A stretch of 64,000 nucleotides of DNA from Asterias rubens (taxonomy: Eukaryota > Echinodermata > Asteroidea > Forcipulatida > Asteriidae). The translations under genes and the position numbers were made by a program. Positions 47,101 through 55,455 of the stretch are shown one piece after another. Where the stretch lies: assembly GCF_902459465.1 (NCBI RefSeq), contig NC_047081.1:8461883-8525882 (forward strand), read 5' to 3'. The notes beneath the pieces were generated by a model. It was not told the DNA's origin and searched no databases. It saw only the letters and a program-made list of their open reading frames with translations. Positions within the stretch are counted from its first letter, which is position 1; every line of letters begins with the position of its first letter.

Positions 47101-50100
47101 CCATGTGTATCAAACCCACTTTGTTGTGATTAGATTTTTTTTTTTTTTTTTGAACTAGGTCTTGTTTTTGTTTTTATTCTACTGCCGCGTAATAGATTTC
47201 AGAGTTCAAGAGACTACTTAATCTGAGTCCTGCTAATAAACTTCTACCAGGGCCCAATTTCATAGAGCTGCTTAAGCACAAAATTTTGCTTAAGCAAAAA
47301 AATCCTTGCTTAGTAAAATTAGATTACCGGTCAACACTCCACTCAATTGTTATGCTAAGTAAACAACAGCTAAATACCAGTCATAAGCGATGTATATGGC
47401 ATGAAATTTTTGCCAGTAACATGTGAAAAATAATCGAGCTATTTTCGTGCTTAAGTAAATTTTTGGCTTAAGCAGCTCTATGAGATGGGCCCCTGGGCAT
47501 AAGGTAGGAAATCAGCCGGGACTACTACTTTGGCTAAGTAGATCGAGGAGACTTCATGTTATTAACTTCACTACTGCGGAGTGAGTTCTTAATTGGTCTC
47601 AACGTTTTTCGACTAGCTGGCTCTAGATGATTCATAATTTGTTTGTGTTTTCTTCTCTGGTTGTCTAGGCAATGAAGCGTAGGATTAACAGCAAGACGTG
47701 CATGTTAGTTGGATCTGCACCCGCATTCCCATTCGGACTGTTTGATGACATCGAAGCAATAGCCGCTGTGAGTTCATACAATAACTAAAATAATACTTTG
47801 TCTGTCAGTTTTCCCCGCAGTTGTAGTTGCTCTTATGGATAGACTAGGCAAATGAGAGAATTAATATTAAATTTGTTTGGAACTGTTTTGTTTCTTTTTT
47901 CCCTTGTCAGAGCCGAAAGTAGGGTAATGATTTAGTGGGTGACAAGCGGTTGCATCAATTTCTTGGGAAGGGGGGGGGGGGGGGGGGCACATCTGGCCAA
48001 TTAAAACTGAAGTTTCCATTTTTGCACAGCCACATTCATGGGCAGACGTTTTGTAACTCAAGCCTGTTTCACACAGGGTTTCTTGACGATGGTGGTTGGG
48101 AACGAAATCGCAACTGTGTAAAAAATTTGCAAATTTGCGTCATGTGATATGAATACGTGCGATGAAATCACCACGGACCCATGTTATAAACAACCGTGAT
48201 CAAGACCTCGAAAAATCGCATCCCTGCTTAGAATCGCCGAGATTAGTGAGTGGGCCATAGAAATCAGTTGTAGGGGCACGTAACCCCCCTCTTATTACAC
48301 CAGTATTTCTTGTTGAGAATTGTTCCTCCAATATATTTACAAAAATGTTGCCGCTGATTCTTTACAGTTGGGAGTGAAGTATGACATCCCTGTCCACACC
48401 GACGCTTGTCTAGGAGGGTTCCTCATTCCGTTTATGGAGCAGGCCGGATTTCCCGTTCCCCCGTTTGACTTCAGGTTGAAGGGAGTTACAACTATATCTG
48501 CCGATACCCACAAGGTTGGTTTAAAAGAGAGAAAACTGGCAGACATTTCTGATGCTCTGTCTGAAATTACTTCTTCAAATTTCCTCTTGTACAGGGAATG
48601 TTTTATGTTGCTTAGTTCGTGTAGGCTATAATCATTACTTGCTAATCCTCCAATCAGATTCGCAGAATGGAGTGGTGATAACAAATCTATATTGCACAGC
48701 TAATATCACTACCTGCATCTTGTGTGTTCTATGGTCGCGCGGCAAGTTTGCTTCGGCCTCGTTGGATATGGGACGCAGAAGCGCTATATTTTTCCCTATT
48801 CCACTCGCGCTTGTGTGATAACTTGTATTATCATAGTACTAAACCATAAGGGACTCGCGCTTATTCTTAAGCTCTTTGTAGAGTTGCCCACCTGGGCCCA
48901 ATTTCATAGAGCATAAAAAATTGCTAAGCCCAGAAAAAAACTGGTTATCTGCCACAGTTCCATGTTGCAACTGGTGCCCCACTCATTTTTTTGCTTAGCA
49001 GTCTTTTCTGCTTATCAGCTTTACAAAGATGGGCCCAGGCTAGTAAACTGTGTTTTACTTGCCCCAGGAAGTTTTTAGTAACCCAGATTTTTAACATGTA
49101 TCGTATTAAGCAATAGATACATTATGGCACTAAATATGAAATCTATTAGAACTTGTGTGTATGTAAGCGTGAATAACCGAGTATTTGAAAAGTTACAGTC
49201 GCGACTGGATAGCAATCAATAGTCGGGACTTTGACACCAGTTAGTCGCCCTGTTCTCAAAGGCATATCTTAGACCTCGTCACTAGTCTCTTTTTTTATCC
49301 CTTCATCATTACTCTCTTTTTTATCCCTAAATATTACTGTTTTCTTTGTCAGTATGGATTTGCGCCTAAAGGCTCCTCAGTGATCCTATACAGCAACATG
49401 GAAATGAGGCGTCGTCAGTTTTTCGTGGCTCCTGACTGGATGGGAGGCATCTACGCATCACCCTCAATCGCAGGTAAAAACATTCACAGATGCCGAATAT
49501 TATTTTATTCAAGAAGTTGGCATAAAGCTGACCAAATATGCTGGGAAAGCATGATATTTCACAGAGGCAATGAAGGCGATTGCCTCCGTGCCCCCTGCAC
49601 CTCAGGTCACCCCCAAGTGACCCACTCCACAAGCAGGGCACTGGGGGCTGACCCAGGTGAGCCCCGTCAAAGCATTTCGAACATATCGGGGCAGACGGGG
49701 GTCGACCCAGGGAAGCTAAACGGACGCACCCATTGTCTTCATTGGGTTCTTGGCTAGTAAAGTGATTGAGTTCGCTTCTCTGAGAGTCCTTGGCTTCACA
49801 ACAAGAATCAATAAATGAAAATCTAAAATATCTTCTCTTCCTTTGAGACATAACTTTGTTCTTCAGGGCATAGGGTATATTAGATAGTCAATCCATAATT
49901 AAGAATCAAGATTTGGGGTGGGTCAAAACCATTTTAAAAAAAAATACATTGTTGTATTATTTAATCCCTGATGTTTCTGAATGGCTCTACAATATGTGCC
50001 TTCAGTTCTGCAAAAGAAATGTATATGTTTAAATGTATATTCAACATTTGTCTTTTCTAATGTTTTTACTTTTACTTTAAAACTATGTTGAAGACTCACT

Positions 50101-50938
50101 TATTGAAGTCTTTGTAGTCACCCCACTCCATGCACTCAAGCTTGTTATTTTCTGTTAATTGTTTTACTTTCTTATGTTTATTTCTACTTATGTTTTGATT
50201 ATATTGTATAAATTTTGTTCTTTGTATGTTGTGCTGTTGCCGTGGTTTATTATACAAAGGCACCAGCACCATAGTGCTTTAGAAACGTAGTATTCAGCGC
50301 GGTAATAAATACATATTATTATTATTATTATTTTTATTATTATTAATATTATTAATTGTAGAATCTATTCTGTAGGATATTTTACAACATAGTACGTAGG
50401 CCTATATTTTATTTAGCTTTTGTTTCTATTGTTAGGGGCATTGAGGAATCTGTGATTCGCAATGCGCTTTACCAATGCTGTTTATTTTTATCGATATTAA
50501 ATGTTTGTTTTTTTTGTTGGCCATTCACAGGAAGGAATGTAGGCCTATATTTTATTTAGCTTTTGTTTCTAGTGATTAGGGGCATTGAGGAATCTGTGAT
50601 TTGCAGTGCGCTTTATCAATGCTGTTATATCGATATTAAATGTTTGTTTTTTGTCGTCCATTTACACAGGAAGCCGTGCCGGAGCAATAATCGCAGCATG
50701 CTGGGCTACAATAATGTACATGGGAAAGCAAGGATACGTTGACAGCACTCGCAAAATCATTCAAACCACAAGGAACATGATCACAGAGTAAGAATCTATC
50801 CCCACCCATCGTGGTTTTTGTTTTCTTTTTTACTGCACTGTAAATTGATGCCTTTCCAAAAAACTACGTTACTTCAGAGGGAGCTGTTCTCACAATGTTT
50901 TATACTATTAACAGCTCTTCATTGCTCGTATCCAAGTA

Positions 50939-50969
<31 letters not shown>

Positions 50970-53401
50970 GAGTAATTTCCAACAGTGTCCACTGCCAATA
51001 ATGTTTTTTTTTTTGGTTTTTTTTTCTCATCTAGATTGAAAAAAGTTGAAGGAATCTTCATCTTTGGTGAGCCTGAAGTAAGCGTCATTGCAATCGGATC
51101 CAATGATTTTGACGTCTATCGTCTTTTCGGTGATTTGACCAAGCGAGGTTGGAGCCTGAATAATCTGCAGTTCCCGCCAAGGTCAGTTGTGAGGTCATTG
51201 TAAGCTTGACCATGTTTATTTTGTGTTACCCACACCCTGCCGACTCTCTGGCAGTAAAATATCATCCACTTTGTATTTTTTTTCTAATAAGGGAATAAAG
51301 GTTATTAGCTTTGGTTTTAACCTTATAAACTAAATGTGTTTAAAGCCATTGGACACTTACGGTAAATAGTATTGTCCAAGGCCCACACTTGGTGTATCAC
51401 AACTTATGTATAAAATAACAAACCTGTGAAAATTTAGGCTCGATCAGTCATCAGAGTCGGGAGAAAACAACGGGAAAACCCACCCTTGTTTCCGTACGTG
51501 TTTAAAATAAATCCAGAATTCTCGATTTCGAGAATTGATGATTGTTTTTAATGTTTTCTCAAAAAGTAAAGCATTTCTTGGAATAATATTTCAAGAGAAG
51601 TCTTTCACCATTACCGTCTGTAAAGACTGTAAGTTATTTGTAAATCTGCGAACTTTTAATTTTTGTTCTGTTCAGAAATTGTCCAATGGCTTTAGGTACT
51701 GTATACTCGGTACTTTCCGAGCTCTGTGAAAAAAAAATCACAGGCCTTTCCAACACTAGGGCTATGTCTTAGCAACTAGACGTCCGAGATTGCCAAGTAA
51801 CAACAGGCAGTTTGAATCCTTTTTTTTTAGCAGCGGGTACTGCAATGAGAAATAAAGGTTGTTGGTGCAGTTTGTATGGATTTCATGCAAATAATTTTGC
51901 ATATTTTTGAGGTCCTGGTAAATGGAGTTTATTGGTCAAGCGTGGTCAACAAAGTAATGGTTTGAAAAAGAAAAAAAACGATCACCTTCCAATTTTAGTC
52001 TGTTTTCTGATATTGTTGCATTTTTTAAATGCTTAAAAATTGTGCTGAAATGGCCTGAAATGTTGTTTAGAGCCTTGTGTAAAATATACACCACGTGTAA
52101 ATATATGTAGGCCAGTCCTTGTATTCTATTAAGTATTCCTACTTTTTTCCCAAGGACCAAATATCAAGCCTGTAATTTGAATTTAATTGAAATCTTGCTT
52201 TTGTGTTTGCTTTCAGTTTCCATTTATGTTTGACCCTGCGTCACACCACACCGGGCGTGGCTGAATCGTTTATCAACGATGTCAAGACGTGCACAGCAGA
52301 GTTATTGACTGACCCATCTGCAAAATGTCAAGGCTCGGTAAGACTTTGTGATTTTTGTGTTTAGTATAAAACAGAGAGTTATTTCAACTTTATTCCACTG
52401 ACTGCATCTCTTTGAAACAACTTGCCTGTTGGATATTTCCCTCCGTCAAGAACTAAACAATATTTTGTGAGGTAATTTTCCCAGCTTCTGACTGCCCCCC
52501 TTCCAACCAAAGAAATTTATAACAGGTTTGGGTGCGGCTAGCGCACTCTGTGCTGAGACATATTATAATAAATTTTTACAAGGGACACGCTGTTTTAGTG
52601 GTGTTGTAAAAAGTAAAGGTTTGCGCTTGCACGTTAAAGCCATTGGACACTTTTGGTAAACTGTATTGTCCAAGGCCCACACTTCGTGTATCACAATTTA
52701 TATATAAAATAACAAACCTGTGAAAGTTTAGGCTCAATCGGTCATCGGAGTTGGGAGAAAATAACGGGGAAAACCCACCCTTGTTTCGGCACGTTTCGCC
52801 GTGTCATGACATGTGTTTAAAATAACTCCGTAATTCTCGACAACGAGAATTGATAATTGTTTTAGTGTTTTCTCGAAAAGTAAAGCATTTCATGGAGTAT
52901 TATATCAAGAGAAGTCTTTCACCATTACCTTCTGTTAACCCTGTAAGTTATTTGAAATCTGTGATCTTTTTTTTCCTGTGCCGAAAGTGTTTAATGGCTT
53001 TAATCTGGAGATTTTAGGTTCGATTACTTTGTATATTCAATTATTCCTTTTCTTTTTTTAAACCCAAATGTCCACTTTCCTCTTTTTTTTACACTGTAGG
53101 GATTGAGTAGAAAAAAAGCAAAGCACTAAATGTGTCGGCATTTGCAATCAACATGACTGGACAACAACTAATGGTCAATCAAACAATTATTGAACACTTG
53201 ATTTGACCTATTGAATTTGTCGTTGTTTTTACGCCAGTTTGAATTTGTTGTTGTTAATGTTTACACCATCAGGCTGCTGTGTACGGCACCTCCCAAGGCA
53301 TTCCAGATCGAAGCATCATCACGGAAGTCGCCAAGTCTTTCTGGGACGCTTGCTACAGTACGGAAGATCTTGAGCCTGCCAGTAATGGCCACCACAAGTA
53401 A
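38120..53401 (+). CDS. SGPL1: Sphingosine-1-phosphate lyase, complete 15-exon gene (gene span)
   Basis: PLP-dependent lyase of the ER membrane. It splits sphingosine 1-phosphate into a fatty aldehyde and phosphoethanolamine, the exit step of sphingolipid breakdown. Exons: 38120-38170, 38828-38975, 40055-40122, 41008-41158, 41713-41792, 42531-42659, 44004-44092, 44599-44707, 47669-47767, 48368-48514, 49353-49473, 50670-50787, 51035-51181, 52217-52337, 53273-53401. They sum to 1707 nt, 568 aa, the same length as the human enzyme, with every phase closing and GT-AG introns. Landmarks: N-terminal membrane segment about 43-61, [26 protein letters not shown], and SADTHK with the PLP lysine predicted at 357, followed by YGFAPKGSS and [16 protein letters not shown] has A at -3 and G at +4. 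Upstream non-coding exons are possible. Confidence 0.97.
38828..38975 (+). CDS. SGPL1: SGPL1 exon 2: membrane anchor
   Basis: Residues 18-66. It includes [12 protein letters not shown], matching the conserved YEPWQL motif, and one hydrophobic membrane segment ending in WFYNWL. Donor gtaagt, phase 1. Confidence 0.92.
39062..39487 (+). mobile_element. tRNA-derived SINE, type 1
   Basis: A box TGGCCGTGCGGTTAAGAGC, B box GGTTCGAAACCCC, a conserved non-tRNA body (GATGGGACGTAAAGC, GTTCCTGGCTGTGGCTGCTG) and a TATTATTATTA tail. Lies in SGPL1 intron 2. Confidence 0.88.
39797..39930 (+). mobile_element. Retroelement-tail fragment
   Basis: CTGATCGAAATGTTGAGTTG, TCTTTTTCAGAACCGACAC and ACACATGGTGCTACTACAAACC align with the 25.36-25.5 kb insertion. 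Confidence 0.65.
40055..40122 (+). CDS. SGPL1: SGPL1 exon 3
   Basis: Basic cytosolic juxtamembrane part, [17 protein letters not shown] then IVRSM. Acceptor after T/C tract, cctag. Confidence 0.88.
40457..40841. mobile_element. Family A element, reverse orientation
   Basis: TTAA at both ends. GATTACGAGACCTCAAAATC..GAGGTCTCAAAATC centre. SGPL1 intron 3. Confidence 0.92.
41008..41158 (+). CDS. SGPL1: SGPL1 exon 4
   Basis: [20 protein letters not shown], then [17 protein letters not shown], matching the ALPSQGLSSSAVLEKLK region of the human enzyme. Phase 1 donor. Confidence 0.93.
41713..41792 (+). CDS. SGPL1: SGPL1 exon 5
   Basis: [21 protein letters not shown], the conserved GRASGTVYSGEEKLTEL region at the start of the catalytic fold. 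Confidence 0.95.
42086..42496 (+). mobile_element. tRNA-derived SINE, type 1, with 14-bp target duplication
   Basis: A box TGGCCGAGCAATTAAGAGC, B box GGTTCGAATCCCC. AAAATGATCTTCAT occurs at 42072-42085 and 42497-42510. SGPL1 intron 5, immediately before exon 6. Confidence 0.93.
42531..42659 (+). CDS. SGPL1: SGPL1 exon 6
   Basis: [20 protein letters not shown] to [20 protein letters not shown] is a family hallmark. A SINE inserted about 35 bp upstream of the acceptor. Confidence 0.97.
42690..42965. mobile_element. Family I element
   Basis: Ends GGGTGCGTTTGATTAGCTTCC and GGGAAGCTAATCGAACCCACCC. The interior is rich in GGTGAGCCCCTG and its relatives. Begins 30 bp after exon 6. Confidence 0.8.
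42968..43322 (-). mobile_element. tRNA-derived SINE, reverse, long form
   Basis: Read on the minus strand it ends in a TTATTATTA tail after AGCGCTTTGAGACGCCC. Its body matches the 55.1-kb copy (AGCAAGACACTTAACTACAA, GGGGTAATAATG). Confidence 0.8.
43323..43955 (-). mobile_element. tRNA-derived SINE, type 1, reverse, split by a family A insertion
   Basis: The SINE head reads GTGTCGTGGCCAAGCAG up to the break and continues GAGCGCCGGATTCAAACTC after it. The family A copy at 43554-43938 sits exactly at TTAA between A-box bases. Confidence 0.85.
43554..43938. mobile_element. Family A element inserted in a SINE at TTAA
   Basis: TTAA at 43554-43557 and 43935-43938. Full-length copy with AGACAGTGGACACTATTGG ends and GAGACCTCAAGTTC..GAGGTCT centre. 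Confidence 0.95.
44004..44092 (+). CDS. SGPL1: SGPL1 exon 7: PLP-phosphate loop
   Basis: [27 protein letters not shown] binds the PLP phosphate in group II decarboxylase-like enzymes. Phase 2 donor. Confidence 0.96.
44253..44481. mobile_element. Family A element, internally deleted
   Basis: AGGCACTGGAAACTATTGG and GACAATTACCAAAGGTGTCC ends. The central 150 bp with the palindrome is missing. SGPL1 intron 7. Confidence 0.8.
44599..44707 (+). CDS. SGPL1: SGPL1 exon 8
   Basis: [20 protein letters not shown] then [25 protein letters not shown] matches SAHAAFNKAA. The His stacks on PLP in the family. Confidence 0.96.
44893..45249. mobile_element. Family A element, left end missing
   Basis: From GCATAAAACCTTACTTAGTAACG to GTGTCCAGTGCCTTTAA. 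The right TTAA is shared with a family B copy. Confidence 0.85.
45246..45623. mobile_element. Family B element
   Basis: Left TTAA 45246-45249. Interior TTCAATCGGTCATCGGAGTC, CCCACCCTTGTTTCCGC, TCTCGATATCGAGAATTG. Right end CCAATGGCTTTTAA. Confidence 0.88.
45725..46320 (+). mobile_element. Non-LTR retrotransposon 3' remnant
   Basis: One frame near 45915 reads [20 protein letters not shown], the typical C-terminal tail of non-LTR reverse transcriptases. It is followed by a 3' tail with GCTTCTATGAGACCTCCATCC and AATAAAGAAATGAATGAAAG. The reading frame is broken upstream. Defective copy in SGPL1 intron 8. Confidence 0.65.
46774..47060. mobile_element. Family A element, old and eroded
   Basis: TACCTCCGGTAATTACTACTTGG, AGAGCATTGGAGAG, GTAGTTTTAGAGAAAGAGG and CAACAAGGTTGTTTTTTC follow family A order. 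Confidence 0.55.
47250..47495. mobile_element. Family E foldback element
   Basis: GGGCCCAATTTCATAGAGCTGC at the left and GCAGCTCTATGAGATGGGCCC at the right, with TTAAGCACAAAATTTTGCTTAAG inside. Confidence 0.85.
47669..47767 (+). CDS. SGPL1: SGPL1 exon 9
   Basis: [20 protein letters not shown] then [13 protein letters not shown]. The [15 protein letters not shown] wording is the invertebrate form of the human STPQFPHGVIDPV segment. Confidence 0.94.
47968..47987. repeat. Poly-G tract
   Basis: About 19 consecutive G in SGPL1 intron 9, a potential G-quadruplex former on this strand. Confidence 0.9.
48368..48514 (+). CDS. SGPL1: SGPL1 exon 10: PLP lysine
   Basis: [18 protein letters not shown] through [12 protein letters not shown]. 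The Asp of HTDA contacts PLP. The terminal Lys (predicted 357) is the Schiff-base lysine. Donor gttggt is weak but in the right place. Confidence 0.96.
48892..49039. mobile_element. Family E foldback element, short
   Basis: CTGGGCCCAATTTCATAGAGC and AGCTTTACAAAGATGGGCCCAGG ends. Confidence 0.75.
49353..49473 (+). CDS. SGPL1: SGPL1 exon 11
   Basis: [20 protein letters not shown] then [19 protein letters not shown]. It continues the active-site loop directly after the PLP lysine. Phase 1 donor. Confidence 0.97.
49600..49731. mobile_element. Family I element, right half
   Basis: CAAGTGACCCACTCCACAAGC and GTCGACCCAGGGAAGCTAAAC then GGACGCACCC, matching the right part of the 42.7-kb copy. Confidence 0.7.
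50040..50350 (+). mobile_element. Second non-LTR retrotransposon 3' remnant
   Basis: Frame [14 protein letters not shown] followed by stop resembles a reverse-transcriptase C-terminus. It is followed by GCGCGGTAATAAATACAT and a TATTATTATTA tail. SGPL1 intron 11. Confidence 0.5.
50397..50679 (+). repeat. 143-bp tandem duplication spanning the exon 12 splice acceptor
   Basis: TAGGCCTATATTTTATTTAG starts at 50397 and at 50540. Both copies run through GGGGCATTGAGGAATCTGTG and TCGATATTAAATGTTTG to a T-rich CCATTCACAG/GAAGG (50530) and CCATTTACACAG/GAAGC (50669). Confidence 0.92.
50670..50787 (+). CDS. SGPL1: SGPL1 exon 12
   Basis: [20 protein letters not shown] then [18 protein letters not shown]. 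The acceptor lies in the second copy of a 143-bp tandem duplication that also copies the splice site. Confidence 0.96.
50857..50996. mobile_element. Family A fragment with poly-T
   Basis: AACTACGTTACTTCAGAGGG, CACAATGTTTTATACTATTAAC and CAACAGTGTCCACTGCC with a T run of about 27 between. SGPL1 intron 12, which it largely fills. Confidence 0.75.
51035..51181 (+). CDS. SGPL1: SGPL1 exon 13
   Basis: [20 protein letters not shown] then [18 protein letters not shown] and LQFPP. Phase 2 at both ends. Confidence 0.96.
51340..51695. mobile_element. Family B element
   Basis: TTAAAGCCATTGGACACTTACG to GTCCAATGGCTTTAG. TTAA kept on the left only. SGPL1 intron 13. Confidence 0.88.
52217..52337 (+). CDS. 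SGPL1: SGPL1 exon 14
   Basis: [20 protein letters not shown] then [18 protein letters not shown], matching the human HFCITLLHARKRVA..FLKDIRE segment. Confidence 0.94.
52634..53003. mobile_element. Family B element, best preserved copy
   Basis: TTAAAGCCATTGGACACTTTTGG and GTTTAATGGCTTTAA ends. TCTCGACAACGAGAATTGAT centre. SGPL1 intron 14. Confidence 0.9.
53273..53401 (+). CDS. SGPL1: SGPL1 exon 15 and stop
   Basis: [20 protein letters not shown] then [10 protein letters not shown] to SNGHHK and TAA. Matches the AIYGMAQT..DRNMV..F.D.LYST C-terminus. Confidence 0.95.
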   Translation, partial: AAVYGTSQGIPDRSIITEVAKSFWDACYSTEDLEPASNGHHK

Positions 53402-53883
53402 TTACCATACCATGTGATACAACCTCATGAATAATCATTAGGCCTATAATGATCATATCCATTAAGGCTCGCCCACCTTGCACAGCGCATCAGCATAACT
53501 CCCTGGATGTTAGCATGTTAGAAGTTTGTTGCGCTATTTTTTCCGCGCGGGCATGTTTGCTGCTGGTCGAAACGTTTTTTTTTTTTTATTTTTTATATGC
53601 AAGTCGCCTGACACACAAGGCCTGAAGGCCACTTCAAGGTGTGGGCTACAATTGTTATTTCCAGAGGCCGTTGCCACCTACTCCTAGGGCTGAAACAGGG
53701 TTACCCCTTTTACAGTCCATACGAATTGGTCAGGCTGAGTGAATCAGTCCATTTTTTTCAAAGGGGGAGTGCTTCAGTAATCTGCTCTCACGCAATGTGG
53801 AGACAGAAGAAGCATTATGGCAAACTTGGTTTCAGACATTTCTTAATTTAGTGGATCGTTACTCTTGTGGTCATGATATTTTG
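53402..53883. other. SGPL1 3' UTR start / unassigned
   Basis: Follows the stop codon. Should begin the 3' UTR. No AATAAA is apparent in this stretch. Confidence 0.4.
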
Positions 53884-54066
53884 TTAAAGGCAGTGAACAC
53901 TATTGGTAATTACTCAAAATAATTATTAACATAAAACCTTATTCGGTAACGAGTAATGGGGAAAGGTTGATAGTATAAAACATTGTGAGAAACGGCTTCC
54001 TCTGAAGTAACGTAGTTTTAAAGAAAGAAGTAATTTTCCACGAATTTGATTTTGAGATTTAGACCT
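53884..54066. mobile_element. Family A element, left half
   Basis: TTAAAGGCAGTGAACACTATTGG to CCACGAATTTGATTTTGAGA. Truncated at the central palindrome. Confidence 0.85.
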
Positions 54067-54128
54067 CTGATCCCTAGTTACAGGCCTCTGACTAGCAAAC
54101 CTTCAACAAAAATATTGAAGCAATAGGT

Positions 54129-54225
54129 TAGGGTGACTACCAACATGAGGGCTAGATATTTCAGTTGGTAGATCACCGGCAGGTTAATCCGGAGGTTGCA
54201 GGTTCGAATTCCACTCAGGGAAATA
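54129..54225 (+). mobile_element. tRNA-like SINE fragment, type 2
   Basis: GGGCTAGATATTTCAGTTGG, TAGATCACCGGCAGGTTAATC and B box GGTTCGAATTCCACTC. Confidence 0.65.
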
Positions 54226-54289
54226 TGTCTTAGTTTAAACCCAAGTTATTTAAAATTTGCCCAGTCACTTTCCTTTGTGGTTTAATACT

Positions 54290-54661
54290 TTAAAGCCATT
54301 ATACACTTTCGGTACAGAAAAAAAAAAAAGTTCCCAGATTTAAAAATAACTTACAGGGTTTACAGAAGGTAATGGTGAAAGACTTCTCTTGAAATATTAT
54401 TCCATGAAATGCTTTCCTTTTTTAGAAAACATTAAAACAATATCAATTCTCGATAGCGAGAATTACAAATTTATTTTGAACAGATGTCATGACACGAGGA
54501 AACATGCGGAAACAAGGGTGGGTTTTCCCATTATTTTCTCCCGACTCCGATGACCGATTGAGCCTAAATTTTCACAGGTTTGTTATTTTATATAGAAGTT
54601 GTGATACACGAAGTGTGGGCCTTGGACAATACTGTATACCGAAAGTGTCCAATGGCTTTAA
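54290..54661. mobile_element. Family B element, reverse orientation
   Basis: TTAA at 54290-54293 and 54658-54661. Read on the minus strand it shows the same GGCTCAATCGGTCATCGGAG and GTCTTTCACCATTACCTTCT landmarks. Confidence 0.9.
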
Positions 54662-54872
54662 ACATTAGATATATGACAAAAATTGTTTTGAAATGTTTTA
54701 ATTTTTAACTTAATAATTGTTTCATTTGTAGAATGTAGATCTGGCACCAAAAACTTGTTGTTTATCTCATACGAAAAGAAATAGCTGTATTTCCTTTTTT
54801 TTTTTCTGTAAAGTTATATATAATCTTGACCTTTGTTAATTGGGTGCCCCTTTCAAAGAATGACCAATACTA

Positions 54873-55003
54873 AGGCCGTGTCCGAAACGACGACTTCGGC
54901 TACAGCTACGTCTAGATCAGCGCGTCTACCAGTGTTGAAGAATAGGCAGACGCGCGCGATCTAGCCGTAGCTGTAGCCGAAGTCGCCGTTTCGGACACGG
55001 CCT
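54873..55003. mobile_element. GC-rich foldback MITE
   Basis: Arms AGGCCGTGTCCGAAACGACG..CTTCGGCTACAGCTACG and the inverse CGTAGCTGTAGCCGAAGTCG..CGTTTCGGACACGGCCT, with CGCGCG in the centre. 131 bp. Confidence 0.9.
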
Positions 55004-55080
55004 CATTCAAAATCTTGCACCAGACTATCTGCTCCTTTTATGGCTTATGTTGATATAATTATAAAGATAAGACATATAAC

Positions 55081-55455
55081 GGGGTGTCGTGGCCGAGTGT
55101 ATAAGAGCACTCAACTCAGCTCTGCTGGTTCTGTTCAGCAGAGTGTGGGTTCGAATCCCGGTCGTGACACTTGTGTCCCTGAGCAAGACACTTAACTATA
55201 ATTGCTTCTCTCCACCCAGGGGTTAAAGGGTGTTCTGTAAGGGCAGAGATGGTTCTTGTGGTTGTTCTATATCTACCTCCATGGTTTAGCTTAGTGCGCT
55301 ACATATTTGGCGGCACAGGCTGTATACTGCACAGGGAGCTGAGATGGTTTAAAGAATGAAATGGCCCAGTGATCAGGGGTAATAATGGTGGAAGCGCTTT
55401 GAGACATGGTTTATAAAGCGCTATACAAAAGCAGATTATTATTATTAATAATATT
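55081..55455 (+). mobile_element. tRNA-derived SINE, long form
   Basis: A box TGGCCGAGTGTATAAGAGC, B box GGTTCGAATCCCGG, CTGAGCAAGACACTTAACTA, AGCGCTTTGAGACATGG, tail TTATTATTATTAATAA. The head is tRNA-Leu/Ser-like, but the body and tail mark it as a SINE. Confidence 0.88.

Noticed and set aside
49366..49851. 161-codon minus-strand open frame
   Set aside because: It overlaps SGPL1 exon 11 antisense and then a family I element. Shadow of real features.
55081..55165. Possible tRNA-Leu/Ser gene
   Set aside because: A and B boxes are present, but the acceptor stem does not close, the body matches other SINE copies and an ATT-rich tail follows.
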